Shown here piece after piece: positions 44,621 to 55,880 of a DNA stretch of 64,000 nucleotides (position 1 is the first letter of the stretch; every line of letters begins with the position of its first letter). The stretch lies in assembly GCF_900109855.1 (NCBI RefSeq), contig NZ_FOBO01000004.1, forward strand, positions 1 through 64,000. Direction: 5' to 3'. The translations under genes and the position numbers were made by a program. The notes under the pieces are model-generated. The model saw only the letters and a program-made list of their open reading frames with translations, was not told the origin of the DNA and ran no database searches. Origin of the DNA: Roseovarius tolerans. GTDB lineage: Bacteria; Pseudomonadota; Alphaproteobacteria; Rhodobacterales; Rhodobacteraceae.

Positions 44621-46864
44621 TCACAGCTTGCCGCGCAGATACTCCATCACGGCCGGGCGCACGCTTTGCGCGCCGACGCTGCGTTCGGCGTGGATCACGT
44701 CGCGCAATTCGCCAAGGTCGATGCGGCGCAACACGCTTTTGACCGGGCCGATGGAGGCCGGGCGCATGGAAAGCGTGCGAAAACCGATGGCGGCGAGACA
44801 GGCGGCCTCGACCGGACGGCCTGCGTCTTCGCCGCAGAAACTGAGCGGGGTGTCGAGCGTGGCGCAGCGATAGACGATGCCTTCGAGGAAGTTGAGAAAG
44901 CTTACGTTGAGCGTGTCGTAGCGGCGGCGGACGCGCTCGTTCTCGCGGTCAGCGGCGAAGAAGAACTGCTTGAGATCATTGCCGCCCACCGAGAGGAAAT
45001 CGACCTCGGAATAAAAGCTGTCGGGCGCGAAGGCGAGCGAGGGCGTCTCCAACATCGCGCCCACCTCGATCACCTCGGGGATGGGGTGGCCGAGAATGCG
45101 CTCGCGCTCCAGTGCCTTGTCCATCTCGGCGCGGGCGGCGGTGAACTCGTCGCGCTGCGCCACGAAGGGGAACATGATCGTCAGCGGCCGTCCCCGCGCG
45201 GCGCGGATGAGGGCCTGAAGCTGCATGCGCATGACGCCGGGTTTATCCAGCCCCACCCGGATCGCGCGCCAGCCCATGGCGGGGTTCGGCTCGTCGGTGG
45301 CCTTCATGTAGGGCAGCACCTTGTCGGACCCGATATCGAGGGTGCGAAACACCACGCGCTGATCCTTGGCCGCGTCCATCACGCGGGCGTAAAGCTCCGA
45401 CAGTTCGGCGCGCTTGGGCATGTGGTTGCGAATGAGAAATTGCAACTCGGTCCGAAAGAGGCCGACGCCCTCGGCCCCCGAGCTTTCGAGACTGGGCAGA
45501 TCGGCCATCAGACCGGCATTCATCTTGAGCTTGATGTGCGCGCCGCAAAGCGTCTTGGCGGGTTTGTCGCGGATCGAGGCATAGCGCTCCTGCGCCTGTG
45601 CCTGCATCGCCATCTTGTCGCGAAACGCCGAGACGACCGAATCGTCGGGGCGCAGATGGGCGATGCCCTGATCGCCGTCGACCAGGATCAGATCGCCGTT
45701 GAGCGCCTCGGTGGTGACGCGGGCGGCATGAATGATCAGCGGAATGGCGAGCGCGCGGGCGACGATGGCGGCATGAGAGCCGACCGCGCCTTCCTCGAGC
45801 ACGATCCCCTTGAGTGCGCGCCCGTAATCCAGAAGCTCGGCGGGGCCGATATTGCGCGCCACGAGGATCGGGTCGGCGGGCATTTCCGCGCCGGTCTCGT
45901 GGCCCTGTCCGGTGAGGATGCGCAGCAGGCGATTGCTGAGATCGTCGAGATCGTGGAGGCGTTCGCGCAGGTAGGCGTCGCTGACCTGGCTCATCCGGGC
46001 GCGGGCGGCGGATTGTTCCTTTTCGACGGCGGCCTCGGCCGAGAGGCCACTGTCTATGTTGCCCTCCATCCGGCGCATCCAGCCCTTGGAATTGGCGAAC
46101 ATGCGATAGGCTTCGAGCACGTCGAGATGTTCTTTTTCGCCGCCCTTGGCGGAGCTGAGCATGCGGTCGACGCCGACGCGCAGCGCCTCGACCGCCTCGT
46201 GCAGGCGTTCCAACTCGCGGGCGGGGTCTTCGGCGATGGGGTTGGTGACGACGACGCGCGGTTCGTGCAGCCAGACATGACCCTGCGCCGCACCTTCCTG
46301 TCCGCAGCTGCCGCGAAAGAGCACCGCCTGGCTGTGGCGCGCCGACATCGCCGCGCCCTCGCCGACGAAGGCCCCGAGTTCGGCCATTTCGGCAAGCACC
46401 ATGGCCACCACTTCGAGCGCGTAGATTTCCTCATCGGAGAACAGCCGCGCCTGTTTCGATTGGACCACCAGAACGCCCAGTTTCTCGCCGAGCCGTTGCA
46501 CCGGCACGCCCGCGAAAGAGGAATAGGCCTCTTCACCGGTCTCGGGCATGAAGCGAAAGCCCTTGGCGGCGGGGGCATTGTCGGTGTTGATCACCTCGCC
46601 CGAGCGCGCGACGCGACCGACCAGACCTTCGCCGAGCTTCATCCGGGTCTGGTGCACGGCCTCGGCCTTGAGGCCTTCGGTGGCGCAGAGTTCAAGCGTG
46701 TCCTCGTCGCGAAAGAGATAGATCGAGCACACCTCGGTGTGCATCTCCTCGGCGATCAGCCGGGTGATCTGGTCGAGCCGGGTCTGCCCGCCCGCATCCT
46801 CGGCCATGACCGCGCGCAGGCGGCCCAGCATCTGGCGGCTGTCGGTCTTGAAGCTGTCGCTCAT
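44621..46864 (-). CDS. ptsP: PTS-Ntr enzyme I (phosphoenolpyruvate-protein phosphotransferase)
   Basis: First component of the nitrogen phosphotransferase relay: it takes phosphate from phosphoenolpyruvate and passes it to NPr, thereby sensing nitrogen status. The 747-aa protein has an N-terminal GAF domain (about residues 15-160, VCSIYLFRDEDTLELCATEG). An HPr-binding/swivelling domain follows, with the phospho-His in GSHAAIVARALAIPLI. The TIM-barrel PEP domain comes next (GVGLFRTELQFLIRN, VRVGLDKPG-type strand), and the final Cys/acid region is in LSFCGEDAGRPVEA. It is followed upstream on the same strand by lysC, with a 67-bp spacer. Its gene product normally acts with PtsO and PtsN, which are not in the window. 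Confidence 0.94.
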   Translation of the reverse strand: MSDSFKTDSRQMLGRLRAVMAEDAGGQTRLDQITRLIAEEMHTEVCSIYLFRDEDTLELCATEGLKAEAVHQTRMKLGEGLVGRVARSGEVINTDNAPAAKGFRFMPETGEEAYSSFAGVPVQRLGEKLGVLVVQSKQARLFSDEEIYALEVVAMVLAEMAELGAFVGEGAAMSARHSQAVLFRGSCGQEGAAQGHVWLHEPRVVVTNPIAEDPARELERLHEAVEALRVGVDRMLSSAKGGEKEHLDVLEAYRMFANSKGWMRRMEGNIDSGLSAEAAVEKEQSAARARMSQVSDAYLRERLHDLDDLSNRLLRILTGQGHETGAEMPADPILVARNIGPAELLDYGRALKGIVLEEGAVGSHAAIVARALAIPLIIHAARVTTEALNGDLILVDGDQGIAHLRPDDSVVSAFRDKMAMQAQAQERYASIRDKPAKTLCGAHIKLKMNAGLMADLPSLESSGAEGVGLFRTELQFLIRNHMPKRAELSELYARVMDAAKDQRVVFRTLDIGSDKVLPYMKATDEPNPAMGWRAIRVGLDKPGVMRMQLQALIRAARGRPLTIMFPFVAQRDEFTAARAEMDKALERERILGHPIPEVIEVGAMLETPSLAFAPDSFYSEVDFLSVGGNDLKQFFFAADRENERVRRRYDTLNVSFLNFLEGIVYRCATLDTPLSFCGEDAGRPVEAACLAAIGFRTLSMRPASIGPVKSVLRRIDLGELRDVIHAERSVGAQSVRPAVMEYLRGKL

Positions 46865-46931
46865 GGGTGGCGGTCCCCCGGGCTCGTTTCAGGGCTGGCC
46901 CGCCCGGTGCGCCGGTTATCCGCGCGCAGAC

Positions 46932-48170
46932 TCAGGCCGATTTGTCCAACTCGAAGGCATCATGCAGCGCCTGAACCGCGAGTTCCATGTATTTCCGGTC
47001 GATCAGAACGGAAATCTTGATCTCGGAGGTTGCGATGACCTTTATGTTCACACCTTCATCACTGAGCGTCTTGAACATCTTGGCAGCGACGCCCGACTGG
47101 CTGCGCATGCCGATGCCCACGGCAGAGACCTTGGCGACGTCGGTGTCGGCAATCAGGTCATGATAGTTGATCTGACCCGAGTCCTTGGCCGCCAGAAGCG
47201 CCTTTTCGGCGCGTTTGACCTGATCTGTGGGGCAGGAGAAGGTCATGTCGGTGCGGCCCTCCTCGGAGATGTTCTGCACGATCATGTCCACGTTGATCCC
47301 GGCCTCGGATAGTGGGCCGAAGATGGCCGCCGCGATGCCGGGCCGGTCGGCCACGGAGACGAGGGTCATCTTTGCCTCGTCCCGGGAATAGGCGATGCCG
47401 CTTACGACGTTCGATTCCATGATTTCCTCCTCGGCGCAGACAAGCGTGCCGGCCTCATCCGATTGTTCCTCGAAACTACTGAGCACGCGCAGTTTCACGT
47501 TATAGCGCATGGCCAGTTCGACCGAGCGGGTTTGCAGCACCTTGGCCCCGAGCGAGGCCAGTTCGAGCATTTCCTCGAAGGCGATCCGGTCGAGTTTACG
47601 GGCCTTTGAGGCGATGCGCGGGTCGGTGGTGTAGACGCCGTCCACATCCGTGTAGATGTCGCAGCGCTCGGCGTTGAAGGCCGCGGCAAAGGCTACGGCG
47701 GTGGTGTCGGAGCCGCCCCGCCCGAGCGTGGTGATGCGGCCCTCGGGGCTGATGCCCTGAAAGCCCGCGACCACGGCGACGCGCATGCCCTCATTGAACT
47801 TGGCGGTGATGTTCTCGGGCGGGATATCCTCGATCCGGGCGGAAGAATGCGACGAGTTGGTCTTGAGCGGCACTTGCCAGCCCTGCCAGCTGCGCGCGGG
47901 CACGTCCATTTCCTGCAAGGTCAGCGCCATCAGCCCGGCGGTCACGTTCTCGCCGGAACTGACCACGGCGTCGTATTCGCGCGCGTCATAGAGAGGTGAA
48001 ATTTCGCCCACCCAGTTCACCAGCTCGTTGGTCTTGCCGGACATGGCCGAGACGATAACGATCACGTCATAGCCCTTGGCGACCTCGACGCCGATGCGTT
48101 TGGCGGCGCGCCGGATGCGGTCGATATTGGCGACGGACGTGCCGCCGAATTTCATCACGAGAACGGGCAT
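46932..48170 (-). CDS. lysC: Aspartate kinase
   Basis: Phosphorylates aspartate, the branch entry to lysine, threonine and methionine. The 412-aa protein has the nucleotide motif [15 protein letters not shown] (about residues 5-19), the conserved [26 protein letters not shown] and [13 protein letters not shown]. Two C-terminal ACT domains that bind feedback amino acids follow ([20 protein letters not shown] and [19 protein letters not shown]). ATG 48170 follows AGGA at correct spacing; GTG 48176 is an alternative. It is the step before diaminopimelate, so it also feeds peptidoglycan. Confidence 0.96.
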   Translation of the reverse strand: MPVLVMKFGGTSVANIDRIRRAAKRIGVEVAKGYDVIVIVSAMSGKTNELVNWVGEISPLYDAREYDAVVSSGENVTAGLMALTLQEMDVPARSWQGWQVPLKTNSSHSSARIEDIPPENITAKFNEGMRVAVVAGFQGISPEGRITTLGRGGSDTTAVAFAAAFNAERCDIYTDVDGVYTTDPRIASKARKLDRIAFEEMLELASLGAKVLQTRSVELAMRYNVKLRVLSSFEEQSDEAGTLVCAEEEIMESNVVSGIAYSRDEAKMTLVSVADRPGIAAAIFGPLSEAGINVDMIVQNISEEGRTDMTFSCPTDQVKRAEKALLAAKDSGQINYHDLIADTDVAKVSAVGIGMRSQSGVAAKMFKTLSDEGVNIKVIATSEIKISVLIDRKYMELAVQALHDAFELDKSA

Positions 48171-48260
48171 GCGCACTGTCCTGAGCCGTTTTTACCGGGC
48201 GGGGTTTACGCGGCGGCGCGAGGCGGCGCAAGAGGGCAGGTGACGCAGGGGCGCGCGCGC

Positions 48261-49796
48261 TCAGCGCACCACGGCCTCGGCCCCCAGGGCCGAGGCAAGT
48301 GCGGCGAAGCGCGACCGCGCCACTTCGCCGTAGAGCGGGGCGGCCTCGTCCGAGAGGCGCAGTTCGAGCACCTTTTTCTTGGGGAACCAGCGCAACTCGC
48401 CCAGGCGGGCGTTCTTTTTCAGCCAGAGCATCGCGGCGAAGCGCATCGCCTTGCCGACGATTTCGGCGTCATCCTTGTCCTTCTCGGAAATCAGGCTGTC
48501 GAGATCGGAAAACCGGCTGTTGTCGCGCTTGTTGGAATAGCGGTGCAGCAGGGCAAGGCCGAGGAACACGCGCTCGGAATGCTTGAGCCCGCCGAGGTTG
48601 GCGCGGGTGGCGTTGTCGAAACAGACCTCGCCGCGGTAATCGGGATGGGCGCGCCAGCTGACATCGTGCAAGAGGCAGGCGGCGCGGATCAGGCGGCGGC
48701 GTTCGGGGCTGGCGGATTTGAAGAGCGGCAGCAGGAAGTGATAGATCACCTTGCCGAAGCCCGGCAGGCGAGCGTCCTTGTGCTCGGCGAAGCGGCAAGC
48801 CTCGATCAGCGGGTCGCGGTCGCGCAGGAGTTGCGGCATCTGTTCGTAGAGCAGCCCTTCGCGGATGCCGTAGCTGGAGACGGCGATGTCGCGCGGCTTG
48901 AAGGTCTTGAGCACCTCGCGCAGCACCTCGGCCGCGAGTGGGACGAGGGCGATCCGGCTTGATGAGACGCCGGACGCGTTGCGCAGCGTGTCGAGATCGG
49001 TTTTCTCGATATGCTTGATCGTGGCGCGCAGGTCGGCGGGGCGCATGCGGTATTCGTGCAGCACGTGCAGCGGATAGCCACGCCGGGCCATGTCGATCTT
49101 GGCAATCGCGCGCCAGGAGCCGCCGACGAGAAAGAGCCGGTTGCGCTGTTCGCCGAGTTCCTTCTGCATGGCGGCGAGCGTCTTCTGGATGTGCGTCTTG
49201 CGGGCCTTCTTGCCGCCCTTGAGATCGGCCAGCTTGAAGGGCCCGAGCGGCGAGGAGATGCGCGCGCCGACGGTGCCGCCGTCGATTGCCGCGAGTTCCA
49301 TCGACGAGCCGCCGATATCGCACACCAGACCGTAGGACCCGGGCCAGCCCAGAAGCACGCCCTGCGCCGAAAGCCGCGCCTCTTCGCGCCCGTCGATGAC
49401 CCAGAGCTTGAGGCCGGTCTCGCGCTCGACCTCGGCGCAGAAATCGGCGCCGTCCTCGGCGTCGCGCACCGCTGCCGTGGCCACGGTCACCAGCGGGCCG
49501 GTATCCATGCCATTGGCCAGCATCTGGAAGCGGCGCAGGGCCTCGACCGCGCGCTTGCGTCCTTCGGGGTTGAGCCGCCCGGTTTCAGTCATGCCGGAGC
49601 CGAGGGCGCACATGATCTTTTCGTTGTAGAAATAGGCCGGGCTGCGCGCCGCGCCGTCAAACACCACGAGGCGGACGGAGTTGGAGCCCACATCGACCAC
49701 GCCCACCCGGCTGAGCGCACGGGCTGTGTCGCTATCGAAGAGCGGGCGGCCGAAAGGCCCGCCATCGGGTTCCGCAGGATCGTTGGTGCCGTCCAT
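48261..49796 (-). CDS. ppx: Exopolyphosphatase (Ppx/GppA family)
   Basis: Releases phosphate from polyphosphate chains (or hydrolyses pppGpp). The 511-aa protein has the actin-like ATPase fold. The first phosphate motif is VVDVGSNSVRLVVFDG (about residues 33-48), the catalytic Glu region is GREEARLSAQGVL, and the second phosphate loop is CDIGGSSMEL. A helical HD-like C-terminal domain follows (LIRAACLLHDVSWRAHPDYR, with the HD pair). It is located downstream of ppk on the same strand with 50 bp between, the usual partner of polyphosphate synthesis. Confidence 0.94.
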   Translation of the reverse strand: MDGTNDPAEPDGGPFGRPLFDSDTARALSRVGVVDVGSNSVRLVVFDGAARSPAYFYNEKIMCALGSGMTETGRLNPEGRKRAVEALRRFQMLANGMDTGPLVTVATAAVRDAEDGADFCAEVERETGLKLWVIDGREEARLSAQGVLLGWPGSYGLVCDIGGSSMELAAIDGGTVGARISSPLGPFKLADLKGGKKARKTHIQKTLAAMQKELGEQRNRLFLVGGSWRAIAKIDMARRGYPLHVLHEYRMRPADLRATIKHIEKTDLDTLRNASGVSSSRIALVPLAAEVLREVLKTFKPRDIAVSSYGIREGLLYEQMPQLLRDRDPLIEACRFAEHKDARLPGFGKVIYHFLLPLFKSASPERRRLIRAACLLHDVSWRAHPDYRGEVCFDNATRANLGGLKHSERVFLGLALLHRYSNKRDNSRFSDLDSLISEKDKDDAEIVGKAMRFAAMLWLKKNARLGELRWFPKKKVLELRLSDEAAPLYGEVARSRFAALASALGAEAVVR

Positions 49797-49846
49797 ATCC
49801 GTCCCAGTCTCGTGCGCCCCCTCTATGCGTCAGGGGCGCGCGCGGG

Positions 49847-52021
49847 TCAATCACCGGTATGGGTGAGTTTCGGCACATCCGACGCGCCCGCCGAGCCACG
49901 GCCCGACAGCGACGGGTTCTCCATGAAGAAGCGGTGGCAGTTGAAGGCGAATTCGCCTTCGGGCTTGACCATGCGTGAAAAGGTGCCGTCCGGTGCCATC
50001 ACCCAGCTTTGGGCGACATCGGCCATGTTGGCGGCCATCACCTGGCTGACGATCTGTGCCTTGACGGTGGGGTTTTCGATCTCGACCAGCGTTTCCACAC
50101 GGCGGTTGAGGTTGCGCCCCATCCAGTCGGCGGAGGAGATGAAGACCCGCGCCTTCTTGGAGGGCAGCCCCGCGCCGTTGCCGTAACAAACGATGCGCGA
50201 ATGCTCCAGAAAGCGCCCGACAATGGATTTGACGCGGATGTTCGAGGACAGGCCCTTGATGCCGGGGCGCAGCCCGCAGATGCCGCGCACCACGAGGTCG
50301 ATCTTGACCCCGGCCTCGGAGGCGGCATAGAGCGCGTCGATCACATCCGGCTCGATCAGCGAATTCATCTTGGCCCAGATCGCTGCCGGACGTCCGGCGC
50401 GGGCGTGCTCGGCTTCCTTGCCGATCAGGTCGATCAGGCGGGGTTTGAGCGTGGTGGGCGAGATCGCCAGGTTTTCGAGGCTGTCGGGCTGCGCGTAGCC
50501 CGAGAGGTAGTTGAAGACCTTGGTGGCGTCCCGTCCGAGGGTGGCGTCGCAGGTGAAAAAGCTGAGATCGGTGTAAATCCGCGCCGTGATCGGGTGATAG
50601 TTGCCGGTGCCGTAATGGGTATAGGTGACGAGGTTGTCGCCCTCGCGGCGGACCACGGTGGAAATCTTGGCATGGGTCTTGAGGTCGAGAAAGCCGTAGA
50701 CCACATGCGCGCCCGCGCGCTCCAGTCGCCGGGATTGCCGGATATTCGCGGCCTCGTCGAAGCGGGCCTTGAGTTCCACCAGCGCGGTGACGGATTTGCC
50801 GTCCTCGGCCGCCTCGCACAGCGCCTCGACGATGGGCGAGTTGCGCGAGGTGCGGTAGAGCGTCTGCTTGATCGCCACCACGTCCGGGTCGCGCGCCGCC
50901 TGTTGCAGGAAGCGCACCACCATGTCGAAGGTCTCGTAGGGGTGGTGCAGCAGCATGTCCTTTTGCCGGATCGCGGCGAACATGTCGCCGTCATGATCCT
51001 GCACCCGTTCGGGCACGCGCGGCGTGAAGGAGGGCCACAGCAGGTCGGGCCGGGCGTCGAGCACCAGTTCCTTGAGATCGGCGAGACCGATCATGCCCTC
51101 GACCTCGACGACCTCGTCGGGGATGACGTGCAATTCCTCCATGATGACCGCGCGCAGGGCCACTGGCGCCCCGGCGGAGATCTTCATGCGGACAACCTCG
51201 CCCCGGCGGCGGCGTTTCAGCGCCACCTCGAATTCGCGCACGAGGTCTTCGGCCTCGTCCTCGACCTCGAGATCGCTGTCGCGCAATACGCGGAAGGCGC
51301 AGTGCCCCTTGTACCTGTAGCCGGGAAAGAGGCTGGAGAGATGCAGGAGCAGCAATTCCTCGAGCGGCAGCACGCGGAATTCGCCTTCGGGGGCGGGCAG
51401 GGCGACGAACCGGTCGATCTGCTGCGGGATCGGCAGCAGCGCCTGCAGCGGGCGCTTGTCGGACTTGCGTTCAAGCTGCAATGCCAGGCTGTAGCCGAGG
51501 TTGGGAATGAACGGGAACGGATGCGCCGGGTCGATGGCCAGTGGCGAGAGCACCGGAAAGACCTTGTGTAGAAACACGTCGGCCAGCACGTCCTTGTCGG
51601 CGTCGCTGAGCGAGGTGTGATCGAGAATCGCGATGTTCTCGGCCTCCATCTCGACGCGCAACGCCTCGTAGGTGTCTTGCTGCGACTCGAGCAGGCCGCG
51701 CGCGTTGTCGTTGATCAGCACCAGTTGCTCGGCGGGGGTGAGCCCGTCGGCTGCGGGCGTCGTGTTTCCCGCCTTGGCCAGTTCGCGGAGGCCCGCGACG
51801 CGCACGTTGTAGAATTCGTCGAGGTTGGTCGCGGAAATCGACAGGAAGCGCAGCCGTTCCAGCAGCGGCACGCGGGGGTTTTGCGCCTCTTCCAGAACGC
51901 GCCAGTTGAAGCCCAGCCAGCTGAGTTCGCGGTTGAAGAAACGACCGGGGCCGGTGACGTCGAGATCGGGCAGGTCGACCGGTTCGGGCGCGGGGGATTT
52001 GAGAAAATCTGCGTTTGTCAT
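49847..52021 (-). CDS. ppk: Polyphosphate kinase 1
   Basis: Polymerises ATP gamma-phosphate into polyphosphate. The 724-aa protein has the N-terminal domain [20 protein letters not shown]. The ATP/phospho-His region [20 protein letters not shown] holds the autophosphorylated His. A second conserved catalytic region is [13 protein letters not shown], and it ends with [23 protein letters not shown] 52021 is chosen; the frame upstream to 52249 overlaps hdaA in an unlikely composition. Next gene upstream on the strand is hdaA, and ppx follows, a cluster common in alphaproteobacteria. Confidence 0.96.
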   Translation of the reverse strand: MTNADFLKSPAPEPVDLPDLDVTGPGRFFNRELSWLGFNWRVLEEAQNPRVPLLERLRFLSISATNLDEFYNVRVAGLRELAKAGNTTPAADGLTPAEQLVLINDNARGLLESQQDTYEALRVEMEAENIAILDHTSLSDADKDVLADVFLHKVFPVLSPLAIDPAHPFPFIPNLGYSLALQLERKSDKRPLQALLPIPQQIDRFVALPAPEGEFRVLPLEELLLLHLSSLFPGYRYKGHCAFRVLRDSDLEVEDEAEDLVREFEVALKRRRRGEVVRMKISAGAPVALRAVIMEELHVIPDEVVEVEGMIGLADLKELVLDARPDLLWPSFTPRVPERVQDHDGDMFAAIRQKDMLLHHPYETFDMVVRFLQQAARDPDVVAIKQTLYRTSRNSPIVEALCEAAEDGKSVTALVELKARFDEAANIRQSRRLERAGAHVVYGFLDLKTHAKISTVVRREGDNLVTYTHYGTGNYHPITARIYTDLSFFTCDATLGRDATKVFNYLSGYAQPDSLENLAISPTTLKPRLIDLIGKEAEHARAGRPAAIWAKMNSLIEPDVIDALYAASEAGVKIDLVVRGICGLRPGIKGLSSNIRVKSIVGRFLEHSRIVCYGNGAGLPSKKARVFISSADWMGRNLNRRVETLVEIENPTVKAQIVSQVMAANMADVAQSWVMAPDGTFSRMVKPEGEFAFNCHRFFMENPSLSGRGSAGASDVPKLTHTGD

Positions 52022-52070
52022 GGCGGCCTTATGGCTTTGGCATGTAACGGTTGGGTGACGCAGGGTGGCG

Positions 52071-52745
52071 CTATTCGCCGGGATTGTCCAGCACCCGTGC
52101 GGCAAGGCTGCGGGTGATCGCGCGACCCTGGGCCAGCGCGGCCCGGTCGAGCGCCTCGACGGTCTCACGGGCGGCGTCGAAGGACCGTTCGATGCGGCGG
52201 GCGAGATAGGGGATGGTGTCGGGGCTGGGGCTGAGCTGGCGGTCGGCAAAGAGCTTCATCAGCACCGCCGAGAGCAGCGCGTCGTCGGGCGCGCGCAGCT
52301 CGGTGAGCAGCGTGCCCTGCATGCGGCTGGCCAGGTCGGGCAGGGTCAGGCCCCACAGGTGCGGCGCGGTGCGGGCGGTGACAAGCAGCGTGTGACCTTC
52401 GGCCAATGTCAGGTTGTGCAGGTGAAAGAGCGCGTCTTCGGCGGCGCGGTCACCGGCGATCAGATGGGCATCTTCGACCGCGACGGGGCCTTGGGCGAGG
52501 GTGGGGATATCGGCGTCGGGCAGATCCTGCGCGGCGATGATGTGCGCGCCCGAAAGCGCGGCCCAGACATGGGTGAGGTGGGTCTTGCCCGCGCCTGCGG
52601 GGCCGGCGAGGATCAGCTTGCGCGAGGGCCAGCCCTGCCAGCCCTCGATCATCGCCACGGCTTCGGCATTGGCGGGGGAGACGAAGAAATCCTCGCGCCC
52701 CAGCGCCGGGCGCATGGGCAGATCGAAGCTCAGCTGTTGGGCCAT
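52071..52745 (-). CDS. hdaA: DnaA-related replication regulator HdaA
   Basis: Regulates DnaA by promoting hydrolysis of DnaA-ATP after replication starts, together with the sliding clamp. The 224-aa protein has an N-terminal clamp-binding peptide (AQQLSFDLP, QxLxF-like). The AAA+ domain has Walker [16 protein letters not shown] (about residues 48-62), a Walker B-like VAVEDAHL, and [17 protein letters not shown] as the lid. The C-terminus lacks the DnaA DNA-binding domain, as in Hda proteins. ATG 52745 overlaps the upstream gene's stop (TGATG). Confidence 0.93.
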   Translation of the reverse strand: MAQQLSFDLPMRPALGREDFFVSPANAEAVAMIEGWQGWPSRKLILAGPAGAGKTHLTHVWAALSGAHIIAAQDLPDADIPTLAQGPVAVEDAHLIAGDRAAEDALFHLHNLTLAEGHTLLVTARTAPHLWGLTLPDLASRMQGTLLTELRAPDDALLSAVLMKLFADRQLSPSPDTIPYLARRIERSFDAARETVEALDRAALAQGRAITRSLAARVLDNPGE

Positions 52746-53812
52746 CACTCGTCGCCCTGGCTGTCGAGTCCGCGATAGAGGCGGCTGTCCTTGTACTGGT
52801 CGAGCACGAACCGGGTGATCACCCCGAGCGAGGCCGCCACCGGCACCGCCACCAGCATGCCGACAAAGCCGAAGAGCGTGCCGAAGGCCGACAGCGCGAA
52901 GATCAGCCAGACCGGGTGCAGCCCGACCGAGGAGCCGACCAGCTTGGGGGTGAGGAAATTGCCCTCGATCACCTGACCGGAGACGAAGATCGCAGCCACA
53001 AGGCCGATGCTGACCCAGTCGCCCCAGAACTGAAAGAGCGCGAGGCCAAGCGCCAGCGCGCCACCGAGGATCGCACCGACATAGGGAATGAAGGTCACCA
53101 GCCCGGCCAGCGCCCCCACCACAAGGCCGAATTGCAGCCCGACCAGCATCAGCGCCACCGCGTAATAGGTGCCGAGGATCAGGCAGACCGTGCCCATGCC
53201 GCGGATGAAGCTGGCGAGCGTGGCGTCGATCCGGCCCGCGAGGCGGCGGATCACCGGGGCATGATCGCGCGGCAGCAGATCGTCGATCTTCGCGATCATG
53301 CGGTCCCAGTCATAGAGCAGATAGACCGCCACGACGGGGGCCACGACCAGCAGCACCACGATGTTGAGCAGCGAGGCGGCGGAGCTGAGCGCGGTTTGCA
53401 ACACCTCTCCGCCCCGGTCGCGGATCGTCTCGCCAAAGGACGTGAGCGTCTGATGCGCGGCCGAGCCGGGATCGAACAGCGACGGGACATGCGTGCTCAG
53501 AAAGTCCCGAAGGTCGCGGGCCAGTTGCGGCGCGGTCTCGAAGAGGGCGATGGCCTGGTTGACCAGCGTCGGGATCACCAGCAGCAGGGCAAGGGTAAAG
53601 ATCAGAATGGCCACCAGCGTGATCACCACGACCGCCGCCATACGGCTCAGCCCCATCCGCTCCAGCCGGTCGGCGACGGGATCGAGGAAATAGGCCAGCG
53701 CCCCGCCGATCACGAAGGGCAGGATCACGTTGCCCAGAAACCACAGCAGCAGGATGAACACCGCCGTGGCGATGCCCCAGTATTTCGCCTGTTCCCTGAC
53801 CGGCAATGCCAT
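52745..53812 (-). CDS. AI-2E/PerM family permease
   Basis: Integral membrane protein of the AI-2E transporter family, 355 aa. It has about seven to eight hydrophobic segments ([20 protein letters not shown] near residues 15-34, [40 protein letters not shown]). The characteristic glycine-rich [20 protein letters not shown] and [19 protein letters not shown] segments are present. The family has been linked to autoinducer export and to sodium/proton exchange in different members, so a specific substrate cannot be given. Co-translated with hdaA, a pairing widely seen in alphaproteobacteria. Confidence 0.9.
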   Translation of the reverse strand: MALPVREQAKYWGIATAVFILLLWFLGNVILPFVIGGALAYFLDPVADRLERMGLSRMAAVVVITLVAILIFTLALLLVIPTLVNQAIALFETAPQLARDLRDFLSTHVPSLFDPGSAAHQTLTSFGETIRDRGGEVLQTALSSAASLLNIVVLLVVAPVVAVYLLYDWDRMIAKIDDLLPRDHAPVIRRLAGRIDATLASFIRGMGTVCLILGTYYAVALMLVGLQFGLVVGALAGLVTFIPYVGAILGGALALGLALFQFWGDWVSIGLVAAIFVSGQVIEGNFLTPKLVGSSVGLHPVWLIFALSAFGTLFGFVGMLVAVPVAASLGVITRFVLDQYKDSRLYRGLDSQGDE

Positions 53813-53962
53813 GATGCGTGCTCCTGCTCGTCGCGCACTATGTCACCTCTGGGCGGGCGGGTTTCAAGGGGAAAGGCGCGTGCGCGCAGTGCTGGCTTGC
53901 TCCGTTCTGCGATCTCGCCTAGAACCGGCGACGATCCGGACCCAACCCATGAAGGCCCTAAC

Positions 53963-55318
53963 ATGCGTCTCAGCCGATATTTTCTGCCCGTCCTCAAGGA
54001 AACGCCCTCGGAGGCGCAGATCGCCAGTCACCGCCTGATGCTGCGGGCGGGGATGATCAAGCAGGCGACTGCCGGGATCTATTCCTGGCTGCCCTTGGGC
54101 TTCAAGGTGTTGCGCAAGCTGGAAAACATCGTCCACGAAGAGCAGGTGCGCGCGGGCCATGTGCCGATGCTGATGCCGACGCTGCAATCGGCGGACTTGT
54201 GGCGCGAGAGCGGACGTTATGACGATTACGGTGCCGAGATGCTGCGCATCACCGACCGGCACGGGCGCGACATGCTCTACGGCCCCACCAACGAAGAGCT
54301 GATCACCGACATCTTCCGCGCACATGTGGGCAGTTACAAGGATCTGCCGCTGACGCTCTACCATATCCAGTGGAAATTCCGTGACGAGGTGCGGCCGCGC
54401 TTTGGCGTGATGCGCGGCCGCGAGTTCTTCATGAAGGACGGCTATAATTTCGACCTGACGAAAGAGGACGCGCTGCACGCTTATAACCGCCACATGGTCA
54501 GCTACCTGCGCACCTATGAGCGGATGGGCCTTCAGGCCATTCCGATGCGCGCCGATAGTGGCCCGATCGGTGGCGACGACACGCATGAATTTCTGGTGCT
54601 GGCCGAAACCGGCGAGTCGGAGGTGTTCTATGACAGTGCGATCACCGATCTGAAGCTGGGCGAGCGCGTTGTCGATTACGACAGCCGCGCCGAGTGTGAG
54701 GACATCGTCACCGAGTGGACGACGCCCTATGCCCGCACCGACGAGACCCATGACGAGGCGAAATTCAACGCCATACCCGAGGATCGTCGCCGCTCCAGCC
54801 GGGGCATCGAGGTGGGGCAGATCTTTTATTTCGGCACCAAGTATTCCGAGCCGATGGGCGCCACGGTGCAGGGCCCCGACGGCAAGCCCGTGCCGGTGCA
54901 CATGGGCAGCCACGGCATCGGGGTGAGCCGTCTGGTGGGTGCGATCATCGAGGCGAGCCATGATGACAAGGGCATCATCTGGCCCGAGGGCGTCACGCCG
55001 TTCCATGCTGGGATCGTCAATCTCAAGCAGGGCGACAGTGAGGCGGATGCCGCCTGCGAGGCGCTTTATGCGTCGCTCACGGCGCTTGGGCTGGAGCCGC
55101 TTTACGATGACCGCGACGAGCGCGCGGGCGGCAAGTTCGCGACGATGGACCTGATCGGTCTGCCGTGGCGGATCACGGTGGGTCCGCGCGGCCTCAAGAA
55201 CGGGGTGGTGGAACTGACCAGCCGTCGCACCGGCGAGAGCGAGGAACTGCCGCCCGAAGCGGCGGTGGAGAAGCTGGCGCAGATCTACGCGGGCCATGTG
55301 CTGCGGCCTGCGTTCTGA
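53963..55318 (+). CDS. proS: Prolyl-tRNA synthetase (short, no editing domain)
   Basis: Class II synthetase charging tRNA-Pro. The 451-aa protein has motif 2 ([20 protein letters not shown] with REFFMKDGY) and motif 3 ([18 protein letters not shown]). It lacks the insertion of about 180 residues between them that carries the editing function in the E. coli enzyme; this matches the short type of alphaproteobacteria. The C-terminal anticodon-binding domain ends at HVLRPAF. ATG 53963 is selected by homology of [20 protein letters not shown]; the in-frame upstream open reading to 52916 is antisense to the permease gene and not used. Confidence 0.96.
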   Translation: MRLSRYFLPVLKETPSEAQIASHRLMLRAGMIKQATAGIYSWLPLGFKVLRKLENIVHEEQVRAGHVPMLMPTLQSADLWRESGRYDDYGAEMLRITDRHGRDMLYGPTNEELITDIFRAHVGSYKDLPLTLYHIQWKFRDEVRPRFGVMRGREFFMKDGYNFDLTKEDALHAYNRHMVSYLRTYERMGLQAIPMRADSGPIGGDDTHEFLVLAETGESEVFYDSAITDLKLGERVVDYDSRAECEDIVTEWTTPYARTDETHDEAKFNAIPEDRRRSSRGIEVGQIFYFGTKYSEPMGATVQGPDGKPVPVHMGSHGIGVSRLVGAIIEASHDDKGIIWPEGVTPFHAGIVNLKQGDSEADAACEALYASLTALGLEPLYDDRDERAGGKFATMDLIGLPWRITVGPRGLKNGVVELTSRRTGESEELPPEAAVEKLAQIYAGHVLRPAF

Positions 55319-55335
55319 ACGATAGCGCGGCGCGC

Positions 55336-55842
55336 CTATCCCGCCATTGGGGCGGGCGGGCGTAGCGCATCGCTCAACTCGCCATAAAGCGCCTTGCGCT
55401 CGTCCTCGGACAGGAAGGCGCCGATTTCGACCTCGCGGTCGCTGCCCTTGAGGGTGATGTAATGCTCGACCGGGCCGCCCTTGGGGTGCATCTGCACCCG
55501 CGCCCAGTAGCGGTTGCAGTCCCATTCCTGCACGTCGCCGCGCGGATTGGTCCGCGTCAGGTGCACCTCGTCCGGTGAAATGACCAGCTCCTCGGTCACG
55601 CGCGCGCTGCGATAGCTGTGCTCCAGCGCCCACCAGATGCCGCCCACAGCCGCCAGTATGAAGGGCAACAACCCCCAGAGCACCACCGTCCCCAGAAGCG
55701 GATAAAGCGGGATGGTGATCAGCGTGAAGGTTCCCAGCACGAACGCGGCAAAGCCCCGGCGCGGCAGCGACCGGTGCGGCCAGAGCGAAAGGCTGATATC
55801 TCGGTCTGCCCCGCGCGGCGGGGTGCTCCATTCATACGGCAT
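55336..55842 (-). CDS. DUF2244-family membrane protein
   Basis: A 168-aa protein of the DUF2244 family of unknown function. It has two adjacent membrane helices (GFAAFVLGTFTLITIPLYPL and VVLWGLLPFILAAVGGIWWA, about residues 30-70) near an ISLSLWPHRSL start. A cytoplasmic beta-rich domain follows, with VHLTRTNPRGDVQEWDCNRY (residues about 93-112), GPVEHYITLKGSDREVEIGA and FLSEDERKALYGELSDAL. It resembles proteins near cytochrome oxidase or nth genes in other alphaproteobacteria, but no such genes are close here. Convergent with proS. Confidence 0.86.
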   Translation of the reverse strand: MPYEWSTPPRGADRDISLSLWPHRSLPRRGFAAFVLGTFTLITIPLYPLLGTVVLWGLLPFILAAVGGIWWALEHSYRSARVTEELVISPDEVHLTRTNPRGDVQEWDCNRYWARVQMHPKGGPVEHYITLKGSDREVEIGAFLSEDERKALYGELSDALRPPAPMAG

Positions 55843-55880
55843 GACCCGTTTGTAGCCCTTGGATGGAAAATGAAAAGGGT

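Noticed and set aside
44489..47020. An 843-aa open frame on the plus strand opposite ptsP
   Set aside because: Its product is rich in His/Gly/Arg/Ala without domains, while the minus strand encodes a complete PtsP with all motifs; it is a shadow frame of GC-rich DNA.
52916..53962. Open extension of proS by about 350 residues upstream
   Set aside because: It is antisense to the AI-2E permease gene and has no family resemblance; the synthetase clearly starts at 53963.
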